From positions 557,653,136 through 557,717,135 of the forward strand of contig NC_081413.1 in NCBI RefSeq assembly GCF_030272615.1: DNA of 64,000 bases, given 5' to 3'. Position 1 is the first letter of the stretch, and each line of letters begins with the position of its first letter. This DNA comes from Cryptomeria japonica (lineage: Eukaryota; Streptophyta; Pinopsida; Cupressales; Cupressaceae). Position numbers and translations under genes: made by a program. Under the pieces are notes generated by a model. The model saw only the letters and a list, made by a program, of their open reading frames with translations. It did not search any database and was not told where the DNA came from. Shown piece by piece: positions 12,301-23,960 of the stretch.

Positions 12301-13686
12301 TTCTTTTAATGTGTGCTTCAAAGTGAAGTGTTGCTCACAATTCTTTTCCTTAGACCTATATATAAGGCTTGTCATTGTCATCTACATACAATAGTTATAC
12401 TATGCTCTTAGACTTAGGCATATCTGTGTTTCCTTGCACCTTTACAAATGTGCATGAGAGTCATCTTGAACCAGTTCTAGGGAGGTATCTAGCAGAGGAA
12501 GCTTCATAACATTACAATTTGTGTTAATATGTTCTAAACATATATGTAAATAAAAAATTGACAAATATACCTCAATTTTCAAATGCTTTAATGTTTCTAG
12601 AACATGTTAGTGTATGCTTTCATCATGGAAAAACATAATGTAGTTGATCATAACTAATATAACAAAGTTGTATCTTTGAATACCTTGTTCCTTGATTATA
12701 GATCTATGCTTAGTTGATTTGAATTGCTTGATTGAAAAATTGGTAGATGTGGGTTGGAGTTTATAGGGGTTTGAAATGAGAAATAGACTTGTATCTATAT
12801 GTAGCTTGCACCTTTTCAAATTGAAATTTTGGAAAAGTCCAAATTTGGAGAGGAAATTCCTACTATTTGCAAATCCAACATTCATCTTTCAAATTTTAGG
12901 TCCAATTTCCATGAATAAGGGTTCCCAAGACCCTAGTCCTAGAAAATTGAGTCATGAGGAACATCATGAATAAGGGAATGAACCAAATTTATGGAAACAT
13001 TTTGAAACCTAAGTACAATTAGGCATAAATAAGGCACAACCACTAAAGTGAGTCCAAACCTAGTGTATATTTATAAAGAGATACAACTTATGATGCAATA
13101 TTTAGCCCCCTCTTAGCAAGAGTATGAAATTATGCTCATGTACTCTTGGGAAAATATGGAGAAACCAAATATTCTGAAACCAAGATATTGAAGAGTCAAA
13201 ATGACTACAAGTTTGGAAAGGTGGTAGCTCCCAAGACTTATGATATTGTCAATCTACAATATTGAGATAAAAGGGAAGTACAAAGTGATTAATATGAGTA
13301 ACATTGGTAACACACATGGAGCATGCAAAACACAAAGTTATGACATTTACAACTAGTAAGATTCATATATTCTCAGTAGGAACCATATCAAAAAGACAAG
13401 GCATAGATATAGGACTAGTAAGATCCTTATATAGTTTACTAGGAGTCATGTCGGAGACACATAAAAGCATGATACCCAAGTTAGTAAGATCCTCTAATAC
13501 TTAGTCATAGATCACATTCTAACAACAAATAGAAGGTCATATCTTGGTAACCTAACTAGTCCATGAGTAGTAGCTCAAAATGTTATCAAAGCTAGGTTAG
13601 GTTAGGAGCCCCAAGAATCTATAATGTGTCTTATAATGGGTGTTGAAAATAATATACACTCAAGCCAACAATGAAATGGTAAGAAA
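9321..13686. other. Long unassigned spacer with a purine-rich block
   Basis: Contains a G/A-rich block at about 10,000-10,375 with loosely repeated ggttatgagctgtgggttagg-like units; the minus frame across it is a compositional artefact. Stop-rich minus-strand translation at about 11,200-12,900 hints at old retroelement coding sequence, but no motif is firm enough to name. No gene is supported. Confidence 0.4.
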
Positions 13687-13760
13687 GGGGGCAGTAGCTC
13701 AATGGTAGAGAAATTTATTAACAAATATAATGCCTTAAGTTGGATTCCTAGCTATTTTAT
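13687..13760 (+). repeat. tRNA-like head of a SINE or a tRNA pseudogene
   Basis: A box A-like string (tagctcaatggtagag, 13,695-13,710) is followed 28 bases later by a box B-like string (gttggattcct, 13,739-13,749; consensus GGTTCGANNCC). This spacing fits an RNA polymerase III internal promoter. The would-be acceptor strand ggggca has no partner downstream, so it is not a functional tRNA. A plant tRNA-derived SINE is the best guess, although no tail or target duplication was found. Confidence 0.4.
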
Positions 13761-15125
13761 GAGTATTAGCTTAACATTTTCATGCATAAATAAAATCTAC
13801 TCCCACCTCTACCATAGATCCAACTTCCACCATTTCTCCTTCCACAACCTCTAGTCACCTTCATGTACCAAAGCCACTAGTGCCACACCTTTAGTACTTA
13901 CATCCTTCACTTATCATCCACCATATGGCCTATTTATCAAATTTATTTCTTCTATATGTAAAAGCCATATGCACAAGATGGAATGACAATTGGTAGATAT
14001 AAAATCCATATTCCACAACCTTTGCTAGAATACTTTCTGCTAGTGCCAAAATGTGAGGTTTGTAATAGGATGTGACATCCATCAAAGCATAATAGAGATG
14101 ATATTTCTAACAAGATGGCAGATCAAGCAATGTAGGAAAGAATCGATTAAAAATAAATACAAGATTGGAGTTTATAGAGTTAACTTCATTTTGTCTTTTT
14201 GTGGCATTGAATTTCATAGTGTTTTAAAGAAGATATCATAGTTTTTCCAAAAAATGTCAAAACCTTGCCTAGTGTTTACCGAGAGGAGTAAATAATGTAT
14301 AGTTTGGTCTCCCATGCATATAAATTCACCCAAATGTGTGGGAAGACCTTTGTTCATGCTATGTATCATATTATGTTGTGTGCAGGACTCCAAATTAGAT
14401 TTGGTACGTGTTTGAGCATGAGGATAGTCCGACATCTCTATGTATCAGACAATAAAAGGCAATAAGAGTGAAGAATTTGGTGGGAAGACCAAGCAATTGG
14501 TATTTTGAAGTGGTTGATGACAGAGAGAGGGGTGAGGCGACCCTATGCAACCTTCATAAGGGTTTTGGGATCAAAACCAAATGAAATAGATTAAATTTCT
14601 ATGATTGTCCTAAGGGTATTGATTGTCACAGTCATAGTTTTACTAGTGATATTGCTTTTGTTTTGACAAAGTTGTGTTTGTAAACCCAAGTGTGGACATG
14701 TAATGGAGTCATGAGATGTCTTAAGACTACATCAATACTTAACAACAACATAGTTTATAGGCACCTAAAATATGAAAGGACTACATATTGGAAGTTGTGT
14801 GTGATGATGTCATGAAAGGTCTGATATCCCTATGTATCAGACTGACAAAACCAGTGAAAGACAAAAAAAATGCATTAAGAAGGCAAAAGGTTGAATTGCC
14901 TAATGTTTGTTGTTGAAGTGATGTGTGGGGACCCTGCCAAGTCAAATACCTTGTTGTAGTTTCAAAGGGTGGAAAAAGAATAAGCATTTTATTTACCATC
15001 CTAATAGATCATCCATCATAACAACGTTCTATAGGAAGGCTCTTTCTATTGCAATACCAAGCGAGTGTTCATAGACCTTGTGTAGGGTCCTCCAAGCCTA
15101 GAGTAAGGAGTGTCAAATATTCTAC
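13761..15125. other. Unassigned spacer
   Basis: No coding similarity recognised. At its right edge a 16-bp direct repeat (caaatattctaccat type) marks the junction with CACTA copy 1. Confidence 0.4.
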
Positions 15126-18100
15126 CATCAAATATTCTACCTTTCTCATACTGAGAATTATCTACCATTATGAAAGATATTGGAATGGAGTATCAAGCAA
15201 TAGATGCTTGTCTCAAAGACCATATTATATGTCACAAACAACATGAATTTCAAACTGAATGCTCTGAATGTCATATCAGTAGATATCAAACATATCAAAT
15301 AACAAAAAGGGTTCCTCGCAAGGTTCTTCACTATATTCCCATTATTCCACATATGCAACGATTATTCAAGTGCACTAGCTTGGCACAATTTATGGATTAC
15401 CATGCACACAATAGAATTCGAGATGACATTATTTGAATGCCTCCAGATGGTTTAAAATTTATGGACATAGAGGAAAAGTGGCCACACTTTAAAGAAGAAC
15501 CTCATAATCTCAGGCTTTCATTGGCAGCGGATGGTGTCAATCCATTTGGAGAGATGAGATATGTTTACTCAGTGTGGCTTGTTTTTGTTATCAACAATAA
15601 CATTCATCCATGGATGTCAATAAAGAGGGAGCACATAATGTTGGCAATGATTATTCCAGGTATTTTATCATTTAAATATAGTCATCTACATTTAATTATA
15701 AATATTGCAGTATAATGATCATAATAATTATGTAATGTTTTTGTTCATTCGATTAGGTAAGTACCAAGTTAAAGATATGAATGTATATATCGAGCCTCTT
15801 ATCAATGAGTTGCTGGAGTTATATAATGGTGTCACTATGTATGATGTCTCTAGACCAATAGGACAAAGAAAATTTCAATTCCATGTGATGCTTCTATGGA
15901 CAATACACGCTGCCCCAAGGCTAACACATTGTTGTGGTATGTTATAGTGTTTAAGTTGTGCATGAACATTATAATTCAAAAAATTAACATACTTAATCCA
16001 ATTATACATTATCTTGTAGGTCTTCAAACAAAGGGAAAATTTGCATGTCCAGTTTGTGGTCCAAAGATGAAATCTCGTCATTCAAAAAGTTTAGGAAAGC
16101 AGGTGTGTGATGAGTATAGGCACTTTCTCCACAAAAATCACAAGTATCGAAATACTGAAAAACATATTTTCAATGGGAAAGAAGAGAATACATCAAAGCC
16201 ACGAAGAATGACACCTCATCTGTGGAAGTTGGAATATAATAGAATTAATCGTCAAGGTAATGCCATTCCATCTAATGGTTTATGTCATAAAACATCTTTT
16301 CTATTTTGTTATGTTTATTGATGATGTGATTGATGATCATGAAGGTTGTGAAGGCATAAATGACCACCTTCCTGAGGGACTAAAAAGTTATCCCCGATAA
16401 TTTAGTAGGTTGCCCTACTACGAGCAGTTACAAATTGTGCATTTGTTTGATACTATGCATATTGGAAAGAATATAACAGAGACATTATGGAAAATATTAG
16501 ATGGAAGGCATGACAAAGAAAAAATTATCAAAATATGTAGTGACATTCAGGATTCCAATCACACAATGATAAATGTCATTCAATCAAATAGCCATAGAGA
16601 CTAGATTAATATAAGTGAGCTTCCTTGGTTATTAACGGACCAACAAAGCAATTCTATAAAAGAAGTCATACGAAAAATTTGATTTCACATAGGATTTGCT
16701 GTGAACATAAACAATCTCATATCAAAGAAAAGTGAATTTGGGCTAGGGATGAAAACGCATGATTGACATACCTTCATTAAGGTAATTCATGTTCTTGTGT
16801 TTTTACTATGTATTTAAGTACTGCGTGTGTACTTTTCATTGTATTATGTTAGAAAAAATGAAAAGATAATTTTATAATTGTTGCAGTACATTCTACCTCT
16901 ATCTCTCCCAGACGACTTCGACAATAATGTCAAGCAAGTCATATATGATCTTGGAAAATACATGAGGTAAGTAGTGATATTTGTTCAGTTCGTTGTATAG
17001 ACATTATATTTGCAATTTGTTTTACTTGTTATGTTATATATTTTTTTGAATCTTGAATATCTTGTAGGTGGTTTTCATATAAAGAAATCCATAAAGAAGA
17101 TATAAAATATTGGAAGAGAAAAATTCCAAATATAATGTGTGAAATGCAAAAGTGTCTACCTCCAGCTTTTTTCAATGCATAAGAACACTACCTCATACAC
17201 CACGTTGAGGAGATTGAATTGTGTAGACCTATACACACTAGGTCAATGTGGATGGTTGAGAGGCACTTGAAATTTTTGAAGGCTTTGGTTTGACAAAGAG
17301 CACATCCTGAGGGTTCTTTGGTGGAGGGATATATGGTATACTAGGCTATGGTGTACATTTCTGAATATCTTCCTAAGTTTGCAACAAAGATCCATGTGGA
17401 TCGCATTTGGGATCCCAACCCCAATAAAAAATTCGAAGGGGAGTACTTGACAGGGAAAGGTAGATTGAGGAAACTGAGAGGTAATTATAAGATGTTATTG
17501 TAGTTAATTAATTCTTAATCTTCAAAATAAATCGGTTGTAAGACGTCTATTTATTTTTTGTACAGTTGGTCGAGAGTGGGATGCACTACATTTGTATATT
17601 GCAAACAATCTTGATTGGATGACGGTATGGATTGAACATTGTCAACATTTTGGTCACACATTAATATGGGAAGGTGTGGCTTCATTGGTTAAAGAAGCTC
17701 ATCGCAATGGAGATTCCAATGTTACGCAAAGGGAAATTGATTTAGCATATGGTTTAAGAGATAAACAGGTACGTATAAATTTATTAATCACCCATATGTT
17801 AATCAACTCACAATGCAATAAATTTTACATGTTTGACATATCGCAGGTCAAACACCACAACGCTATGTGTTGCAATGGTCATAAATTTCGCATAAAAAAG
17901 TTGGATGACACAAAGAAAACTTGTGATTTTAGCACCACTGCAGTCTTTTAGGTGACAAATATTTCATGGAGAAATGACATACATCCTCAACAATCTCAAA
18001 ATCGATATTATGGCATTTGGATGATATACTTGAGTGTGACTTTAATTCCTTCAAATTAGTTTTGTTCGTCGTCAAATGGTACAGGCTACAACTGAATAAA

Positions 18101-18526
18101 AATGATCCTGATAGAATTGTTATTGAACATCATAATGGTTTTACAATGGTTAATACAAGGTCATTTGAACCAGTTGGGGATAAGCCCTATGTTCTTCCAA
18201 GCCAATGTGAGTAGGCATTTTACTCAGAGGTTCCACATAAATCAGGTTGGTCATTTGTTGTTAGACATCATCCAAGAGGAAGGTCGATAAAATATAATGT
18301 GATGGAAGAAGAAGATATTGCAGATGATGATCACGATTGACAGTTTCTCGATGATGATGAAGAAGAAGAAGTTGTTGGTGATGATGATGATGATGATGAT
18401 GACGATGATGATGGTGATGGTGATGGTGATGGTGATGGTGACGGAGACAATGATGGTGGTGGTGGTGGTGATGATGATGATGGTGACTATGATCACGATG
18501 TTCATGATGATGAACAAAATGTATGA
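15126..18526 (+). pseudogene. TNP2-type CACTA transposase, copy 1 (degraded)
   Basis: Multi-exon transposase of the plant En/Spm class, which would bind element ends and catalyse excision. Recognisable in order: a C-x2-C block (CSECHISRYQ, about 15,260); the core with WPHFKEEP, SLAADGVNPFGEM and NNNIHPWMSIKREH (15,480-15,640); VCGPK after an intron (about 16,050); LFDTMHIGKNITETLW (about 16,450), equivalent to the DxMHxxKN motif of TNP2; a DUF4218-like block with LPPAFFNA (about 17,165) and RSMWMVERHLKFLKAL; and a DUF4216-like block with YYGI and KLVLF (18,000-18,070). The tail is acidic, encoded by GAT repeats, and ends at a TGA at 18,524. Premature stops are visible at 15,434 (TGA, where copy 2 has CGA), 17,180 (TAA versus CAA) and 18,211. 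The amino end is missing. Confidence 0.8.
18345..18526 (+). repeat. GAT/GGT trinucleotide repeat encoding an Asp/Gly-rich tail
   Basis: Imperfect (GAT)n with GGT and GAC variants, in frame with the transposase so that it codes a run of Asp and Gly. The complementary strand reads as poly-Ile/Thr and is an artefact. Copy 2 has a shorter version at 51,205-51,262. Confidence 0.85.
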
Positions 18527-19574
18527 GGTATGCGATTAGTATATTATCTATTAATATTGATTTCTTGATAGAATTTTTTTTACATAATTAATTCATTATG
18601 TTTTGAATTCTAATGCCATTACATAATTAATTCATGATGAACCTTTTAATATGGAGATGGAGATAGGGAGAGTGACTATTTATGTGACATTTTTTAAACT
18701 TTGTGTTTATTTATGGAATTTGGATTGTTTATTAGCTATGTGATGGATTACATGTTTATGATGATACATGTGACATTTTTTGAACTTTGTGTTTATTTAT
18801 AGAATGTGGATTGTTTATTACCTATGTAATGGATGGTGATTTATGATACATATGTGATGGATTACATGTTTATGATGACACATATGTGATGCTAATTATG
18901 ATTCTCAATTACATATATGATGATACATCATGTGATGCTTATGATTCTTATGATATACATGTATTTATTGTTTATCAACTTACAAATGTAGTAATGCTTA
19001 TGATGCTCAATTGATGGTGTTGATTTCATGTATAGTCCCTGTGTGATGTTGTCACCCTTGGTGGGAACAGGTCGTTGACTACAAACATCGTCAACCATTT
19101 AGTTGAGGATCCTGCATAGTCTACATAAAGTAAAGGTAAGGAATTAAAAAATTTACAATGATTTTGATGACAATATCTTTTTAATATTTAATACTCTTTT
19201 TGTCTACAAAGTTCATGTTGTGTACTATGTAATTTTTAGCTAACATAAGATAATTGAATTACATGTGCAGAAACTTGAACCCCTTTGACGAGGATCATGC
19301 ACAGTCTCGTGGATGGACATGTATAACTAATCAATACACCCTATAGAAACAATTTTTTTTTTTTAAAATAGTTGGAAAATAAACTTCCTTGGTTTTTCAA
19401 ACCTCGACATTAGCCTCAAATCTAATACAGTTATCAACACTTGAGGCCCCAGTTGGACTTATTCAAATTTTAATCCCAAAATCAAATTTAGGGCGGACTT
19501 CTTCATCAACATTACCCTCATTTGCAAAATTTCTCTATCATTACCAATGAACTCTCTCATTTGATGGAGTGCAG

Positions 19575-20310
19575 GTACCCCCAAATAGGTATTTGTCAGA
19601 TGCGTCTTCCTCGAGTGAGGGAAATGCAGGAATAGAAAATGAAAGTGAGACATGTAGTAGGCCTACAATAGGGAGATCAACAAGAGGTCAAAAGATTAGA
19701 AAAAAATTCAATAAACGCATTAAAATTTTCCTTGCTCAAGGGGGGTCATGTTCTTATGATGATGAGACCAAAGGTGACATTGAGGTACAAACATCTACAG
19801 AAACAATGGGTGCCTAAGGAACTTCCTCCAATAAACACCAATTTTTGTGTTAACGATAGGATATATCGCATAACACCTTCGTTGTTACATGGTTTCGGCC
19901 TATTTTCCATGGACAACATAGAGGTCTATTACAACAAAGTTACTGAATTGATGGAGTTTGTCAGACCTTGTTCCAATTACAATAATTGGATGCAGATTGT
20001 TCGATATAAAAAAAATATGCGTAGGTATGCACTGTCAGCAAATTATATACAACAAAAAGATAATGATCAAAGTAAATGAGTGGTTGTATACATTGATGGT
20101 CGGCCAAAAGCAACAGGGAATATTGCAGGTTTTATAAATAGTACGTGACCTAGGTCAACTAATAAACAACCCAATTGCATATTTGAGGCACGCGAGGGAA
20201 ATCATGTATTCCTATGTGCGATAAAATCAATAAGTGTAGGTGAAGAGCTTCTAATCGATTACAGTTTGAATCGTATAGATACAAACAAAGTTAATATCAT
20301 GGGGGTGGTA
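19575..20310 (+). pseudogene. SET-domain (lysine methyltransferase-like) frame carried inside CACTA copy 1
   Basis: A Ser/Lys-rich lead (19,575-19,805) is followed, after a one-base frame change near 19,805, by a SET domain at about 19,855-20,290. Visible motifs: HGFGLFSMDN (19,890-19,920), the GxG part of the AdoMet pocket; GNIAGFINST (about 20,118-20,147), in the place of the usual N-x-x-x-F-I-N-H; PNCIFE (20,170-20,187); and GEELLIDYS (20,240-20,266), the E-L-x-x-D-Y catalytic motif. Two in-frame TGA codons interrupt it: at 20,077, and at 20,148 where Arg is likely (CGA to TGA). An apparent splice donor (gtacgtac) follows at about 20,307 and leads toward the exon at 20,442. SET enzymes methylate lysines of histones and other proteins. 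Post-SET cysteines were not seen. It lies between the transposase and second-gene remnants, in the same orientation. Copy 2 lacks the whole block. Confidence 0.72.
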
Positions 20311-20441
20311 CGTACTATATACCATTTAAATTAACTGACCTCCAATTAATGAATCCAATATATCATTAAATTATGAATTATTTTTGCTAAGTCTATTGGT
20401 TTAATTTCGCTAAAGTTTTTTATATTTTTTCTTTGTCACAG

Positions 20442-23365
20442 GGCGACATGGATCATTCACATAACACAGACAGGGATGTAGGTCGTGACACTTCTACCGA
20501 GAAGGTAAACCTCATTGTAATTGTACAAATTAGATAGAAGCAAACTGTTACATTATTATGTTCTTTTTTTGAGTGATTTAAACTAATTTTGTAATTGGTA
20601 ATGATATTCTTGACACAGACGGATGTTCGGGGGAAATGGAGCTGCAGTACTTGAGCACCTCTCTAGGATGTGGACTCAACAGGATTAAGCGATGATGACC
20701 CTGAAAAATTCCACACACCCTATTGAATTCATAAAAAAACCTCTTAGAACAATTAGTAAAGAGATTGTTGCTTTGGCAGTTGTGCATCCTATGACTGATG
20801 AGATACGAGAGAGAGTGCAAGTATTGATTCAGACAACAGAAAACTTGCAAGTAAGCAGTAATGAAAGCCTTAATTATAACAAAACTTCAATAATGGTTTA
20901 TATTTTATTCTCTTTTATGTCATTAACTAAAATATGTACGTGTTGTTTTTACAACAATTTATGCGCCCTCATGAAAGTGGTGGCCATGATTAGGGTGTTG
21001 CAGGTACTTCAGGTGATGACGATTTTCTTGGATTATCACTTGCTTGGCTTATCACTTTGAGTACCCAAAACACATCATACTTGATACAGTCAATGTTCAT
21101 AATAAAGGTTCATCCTTGTTTACAATTCTTGCACTTTTCATATTTTTAATGTTTGATATATTTAATGTATTATTCTTCAGGTGTTGTCAATGTTCTTGTG
21201 CAAATGTCATCGCCGCCTCATCAGAGGTTATCCCCACTTGTATTGTTGATTGCAATGTTGGTAACACGTAGCATGCAAACATCCTCTACTGCACATCATA
21301 TTGGCCCGCCCATTGTTGGTAGATCCCTCTTTTGCTCTATCTTCTGTTATGTGTTTATTTCCCTTCAAGCGTTCTTTCTTGGGGGCATTTCATAGTGGAT
21401 TAAATTTTTGCAGGAGAAGATGCACATGAAGATGCGCTAGAGGCGACTACTGCTAATAACATACCATCATTTCCTGGATCTTCTTGTATTTCTAGTATGG
21501 GAACGTTGCAGGCCACATTGGTGGTGAGCGACGAAGAAATGATTCCCTTAAAGATACAGAAGGTTCCAGGTACTTTAAAATTATTATTATATATAGTCTA
21601 ATTGTAATTTACTTTATGATCACTCGTTTTGGACTAATGATCCCATGAATTTTTTGCAGGAAATGATATTTTCTATAAACATCTTAGTGACATTGCATTG
21701 CAGATATTTGGGCCCACTATACGTAAAAGGTGGTACATCATATGTGAACTAACCCTAATCCACTATTTTTCATATCATTGCTAGAATAGTTTTCCTTTGA
21801 TCCATTTCTTTAACTATAATACATGTAGCTTCAGTTCATTTCTGAATCTAACAAGTTTGTTTTTGCTTTAAAAGGTGGAATGACCAAGAAAAAAGGTTAA
21901 AAGATGAATTGACAAACCAAATGGTTGAGTGTTTTGGAAATGACACCTTTGACAAAACCAAGCTCCTTGAAAAAGCTAGCACATAACTAAAGTATGCGAG
22001 GGACCAATACAAGACCCATTTAGAGAAGAACCTAAAGTATGAGTGTCCCCCCATGATTTTAGAGAGGGAGTGGAAGGACCTGATTTTGGATGACAAGGAA
22101 AGAATTGAAAGGAAAAAAGGAAATACACCACCAAATGCCAAAAGAAGGTACGGGATACTATTAAGAATGTAATTATGTACTAATTGATTACTCTTTATAT
22201 TTATATAATCTAACATATTTCAAACTTTTAATAGATTGAGTGACACGTCAAAGGCAACCAAGGCAAGACAAGAAAAGCACGAGCAACACAAACTCGACCT
22301 TGGTGGTTATATGAAACTTGTTGCATGAATTGTAAGTATCTCATGTAAATGAAATATTGCATCAAAATATTAATAAATTGCAAACATTTTTTTTTTATCA
22401 AACAATGCAAGCAAAATTCAAGATACCAAGCAAAAATGCAAGGCTCTGAATTCAATAGAGCGCCCACAGAAGATGACAAGAGAATTGCCTACCAGCAAGG
22501 CTATACAGTCGTGGTTGGTCGTCTGCGAGAATTGAGTGGGCATACACAATATTTGAGTGCATCCGTCACACAAGTAAATATGCTAAATGGAAATTGTTTC
22601 AAATTGAATACTTTACCAATAATATAATCGATGTTGAGTTCCAACATAAAGTGACTATAATTGTTTTAAATAAGCAAGCAATGATAACAATGTGCATGAC
22701 ATTGGAGTGCAACCTGCTAATCATGAAACATCACCTACACATGAAGGTCCAGATGTGCATCCCAGTAGTGGAGGTATTCATTTTCTATTCAAATTTATTT
22801 ATGTAGTTTTTAATACAATTAAACATCTTAATTTGTAATTAGACTAGTAATTAATGTAGCATTTTTTATTAATATTTTAGAGCATGTAGTTGGTGGTGAC
22901 CAAGTGGAGCATGATTTGGGTACACAACATCAAGAACGCAATGTTACCCAATCAGGTAAAGAGGACCAATGCTATTTCTTTAAACAAATATAATTGCAAT
23001 TGGTGTTTAGCATTAATGTAACCTTTAGTATTTCAACTCCAGATGATCTAGAGGGTGTTCAACATGTTGATGCTGAGGCTAGACAAAATGATGTGGCCCC
23101 ATCAGGTAAAGAGTGCAATAGTTATGTTCTCTAAATTAATGAAATACTTGTAGCAATAATAAAAAATGTTTTGAATTTAACCCATTTCTTTGTTATTGCA
23201 GAGGACCCCCCTTCGCTTTAGTGTCCTTGTCCTCAGTATAGGACTAGGCATACATCGAGATCACGAGCAGAGGGCAGAACAATTGCTGAGGGGGGAAATG
23301 ATGAAGAAACCGATGTTCCACTTAGTCTTTTCATAGCTTCAAAGAAAAAACAAAAAAAGAAATGA
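20442..23365 (+). pseudogene. Second CACTA gene (tnpA-like / plant transposase accessory), copy 1
   Basis: A series of short exons separated by AT-rich introns. It begins after a cacag acceptor with GDMDHSHNTDRDVGRDTSTE (20,442-20,502). It continues with GEDAHEDALEATTANNIPSF (21,414), RWNDQEKRLKDELTNQMVEC (about 21,876), ECPPMILEREWKDLILDDKE (about 22,042), a SDTSKATKARQEKHEQH block (22,240) and AYQQGYTVVVGRLRELSGHT (22,490). It ends with a basic stretch at RTRHTSRSRAEG (about 23,240) and PLSLFIASKKK, with a TGA at 23,363. The EREW, KATKARQ and SGHT order resembles the plant En/Spm second-gene (Transposase_24-type) proteins, which bind subterminal repeats; this assignment is moderate. The upstream SET exon could splice into it, making one fused product, but frames are broken at several points so this cannot be settled by eye. 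Confidence 0.55.
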
Positions 23366-23960
23366 TTGTAATCTACCTTATTTGATAATGAGTTATTTTT
23401 ATGTGTTAATGAATGTAATTATGTGCTAATTAATGGTTACGAATGATATGTGTTAATTAATATTGATGAATGTTGCGTTTTAATTAATGTTAATCAATGT
23501 TATGTGTTAATGATTGTTATGTGATATTAATGAATGAATGATATTTTATTAATGGTAGAAAGAAAGAATGAATGAAAGTTATAAGATGTTAACGGGGAAT
23601 TTAGAGTGATGTTAGTGGGGGGGGAGGGGCCAAATGAGCTTCCACCTTCTCGTGGCTGGCCTTGTTAAGTAGAGAATATTAAATTATTCTCGAAACCAAG
23701 CGAAGCTCAACAAGATAACACACTTTTCAATATTTCATTATGTTGCACAGTTAATCTTATTGAAAAATGTATATTGAATCCTAATTGTAGGGTCCAACAG
23801 AGCCAACACGAACAACAACAACACAAGTTGCTGGGTATAATGAACTCCCATATTGTCTTATATGTACACTAACAGTATGAGTTGCTTCTAGTGTTGATAT
23901 CCATGATGGGACTGCAAAAGTTATGAATATGCCTCATCCTTGTAAGTTTTTTTTATTGCT

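Larger units (their letters stand above)
15126..23960 (+). mobile_element. CACTA (En/Spm) DNA transposon, copy 1, 5'-truncated, with SET-domain cargo
   Basis: About 8.8 kb that aligns along most of its length, at roughly nine bases in ten by eye, with copy 2 at 47,962-53,890. It holds a TNP2-type transposase, a SET-domain frame absent from copy 2, and a second multi-exon gene remnant ending in a Lys-rich tail. The first ~780 bp of copy 2 (transposase amino end) are missing here. Homology to copy 2 ends near 23,960. I could not find CACTA/TAGTG termini on either side, so true ends are unknown. All three genes carry stops or frameshifts; this copy cannot be autonomous. Confidence 0.8.

Noticed and set aside
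11200..12885. Possible retroelement polymerase on the minus strand (for example FVILVMINYIMFFHDESIH)
   Set aside because: A loose resemblance to an RT block, but no catalytic YxDD and many stops; not enough to name.
13680..13760. A functional tRNA gene
   Set aside because: Box B is mismatched and there is no acceptor-stem partner for the 5' strand.
18251..18517. Minus-strand poly-Ile/Thr frame
   Set aside because: Complement of the GAT repeat that encodes the transposase acidic tail.
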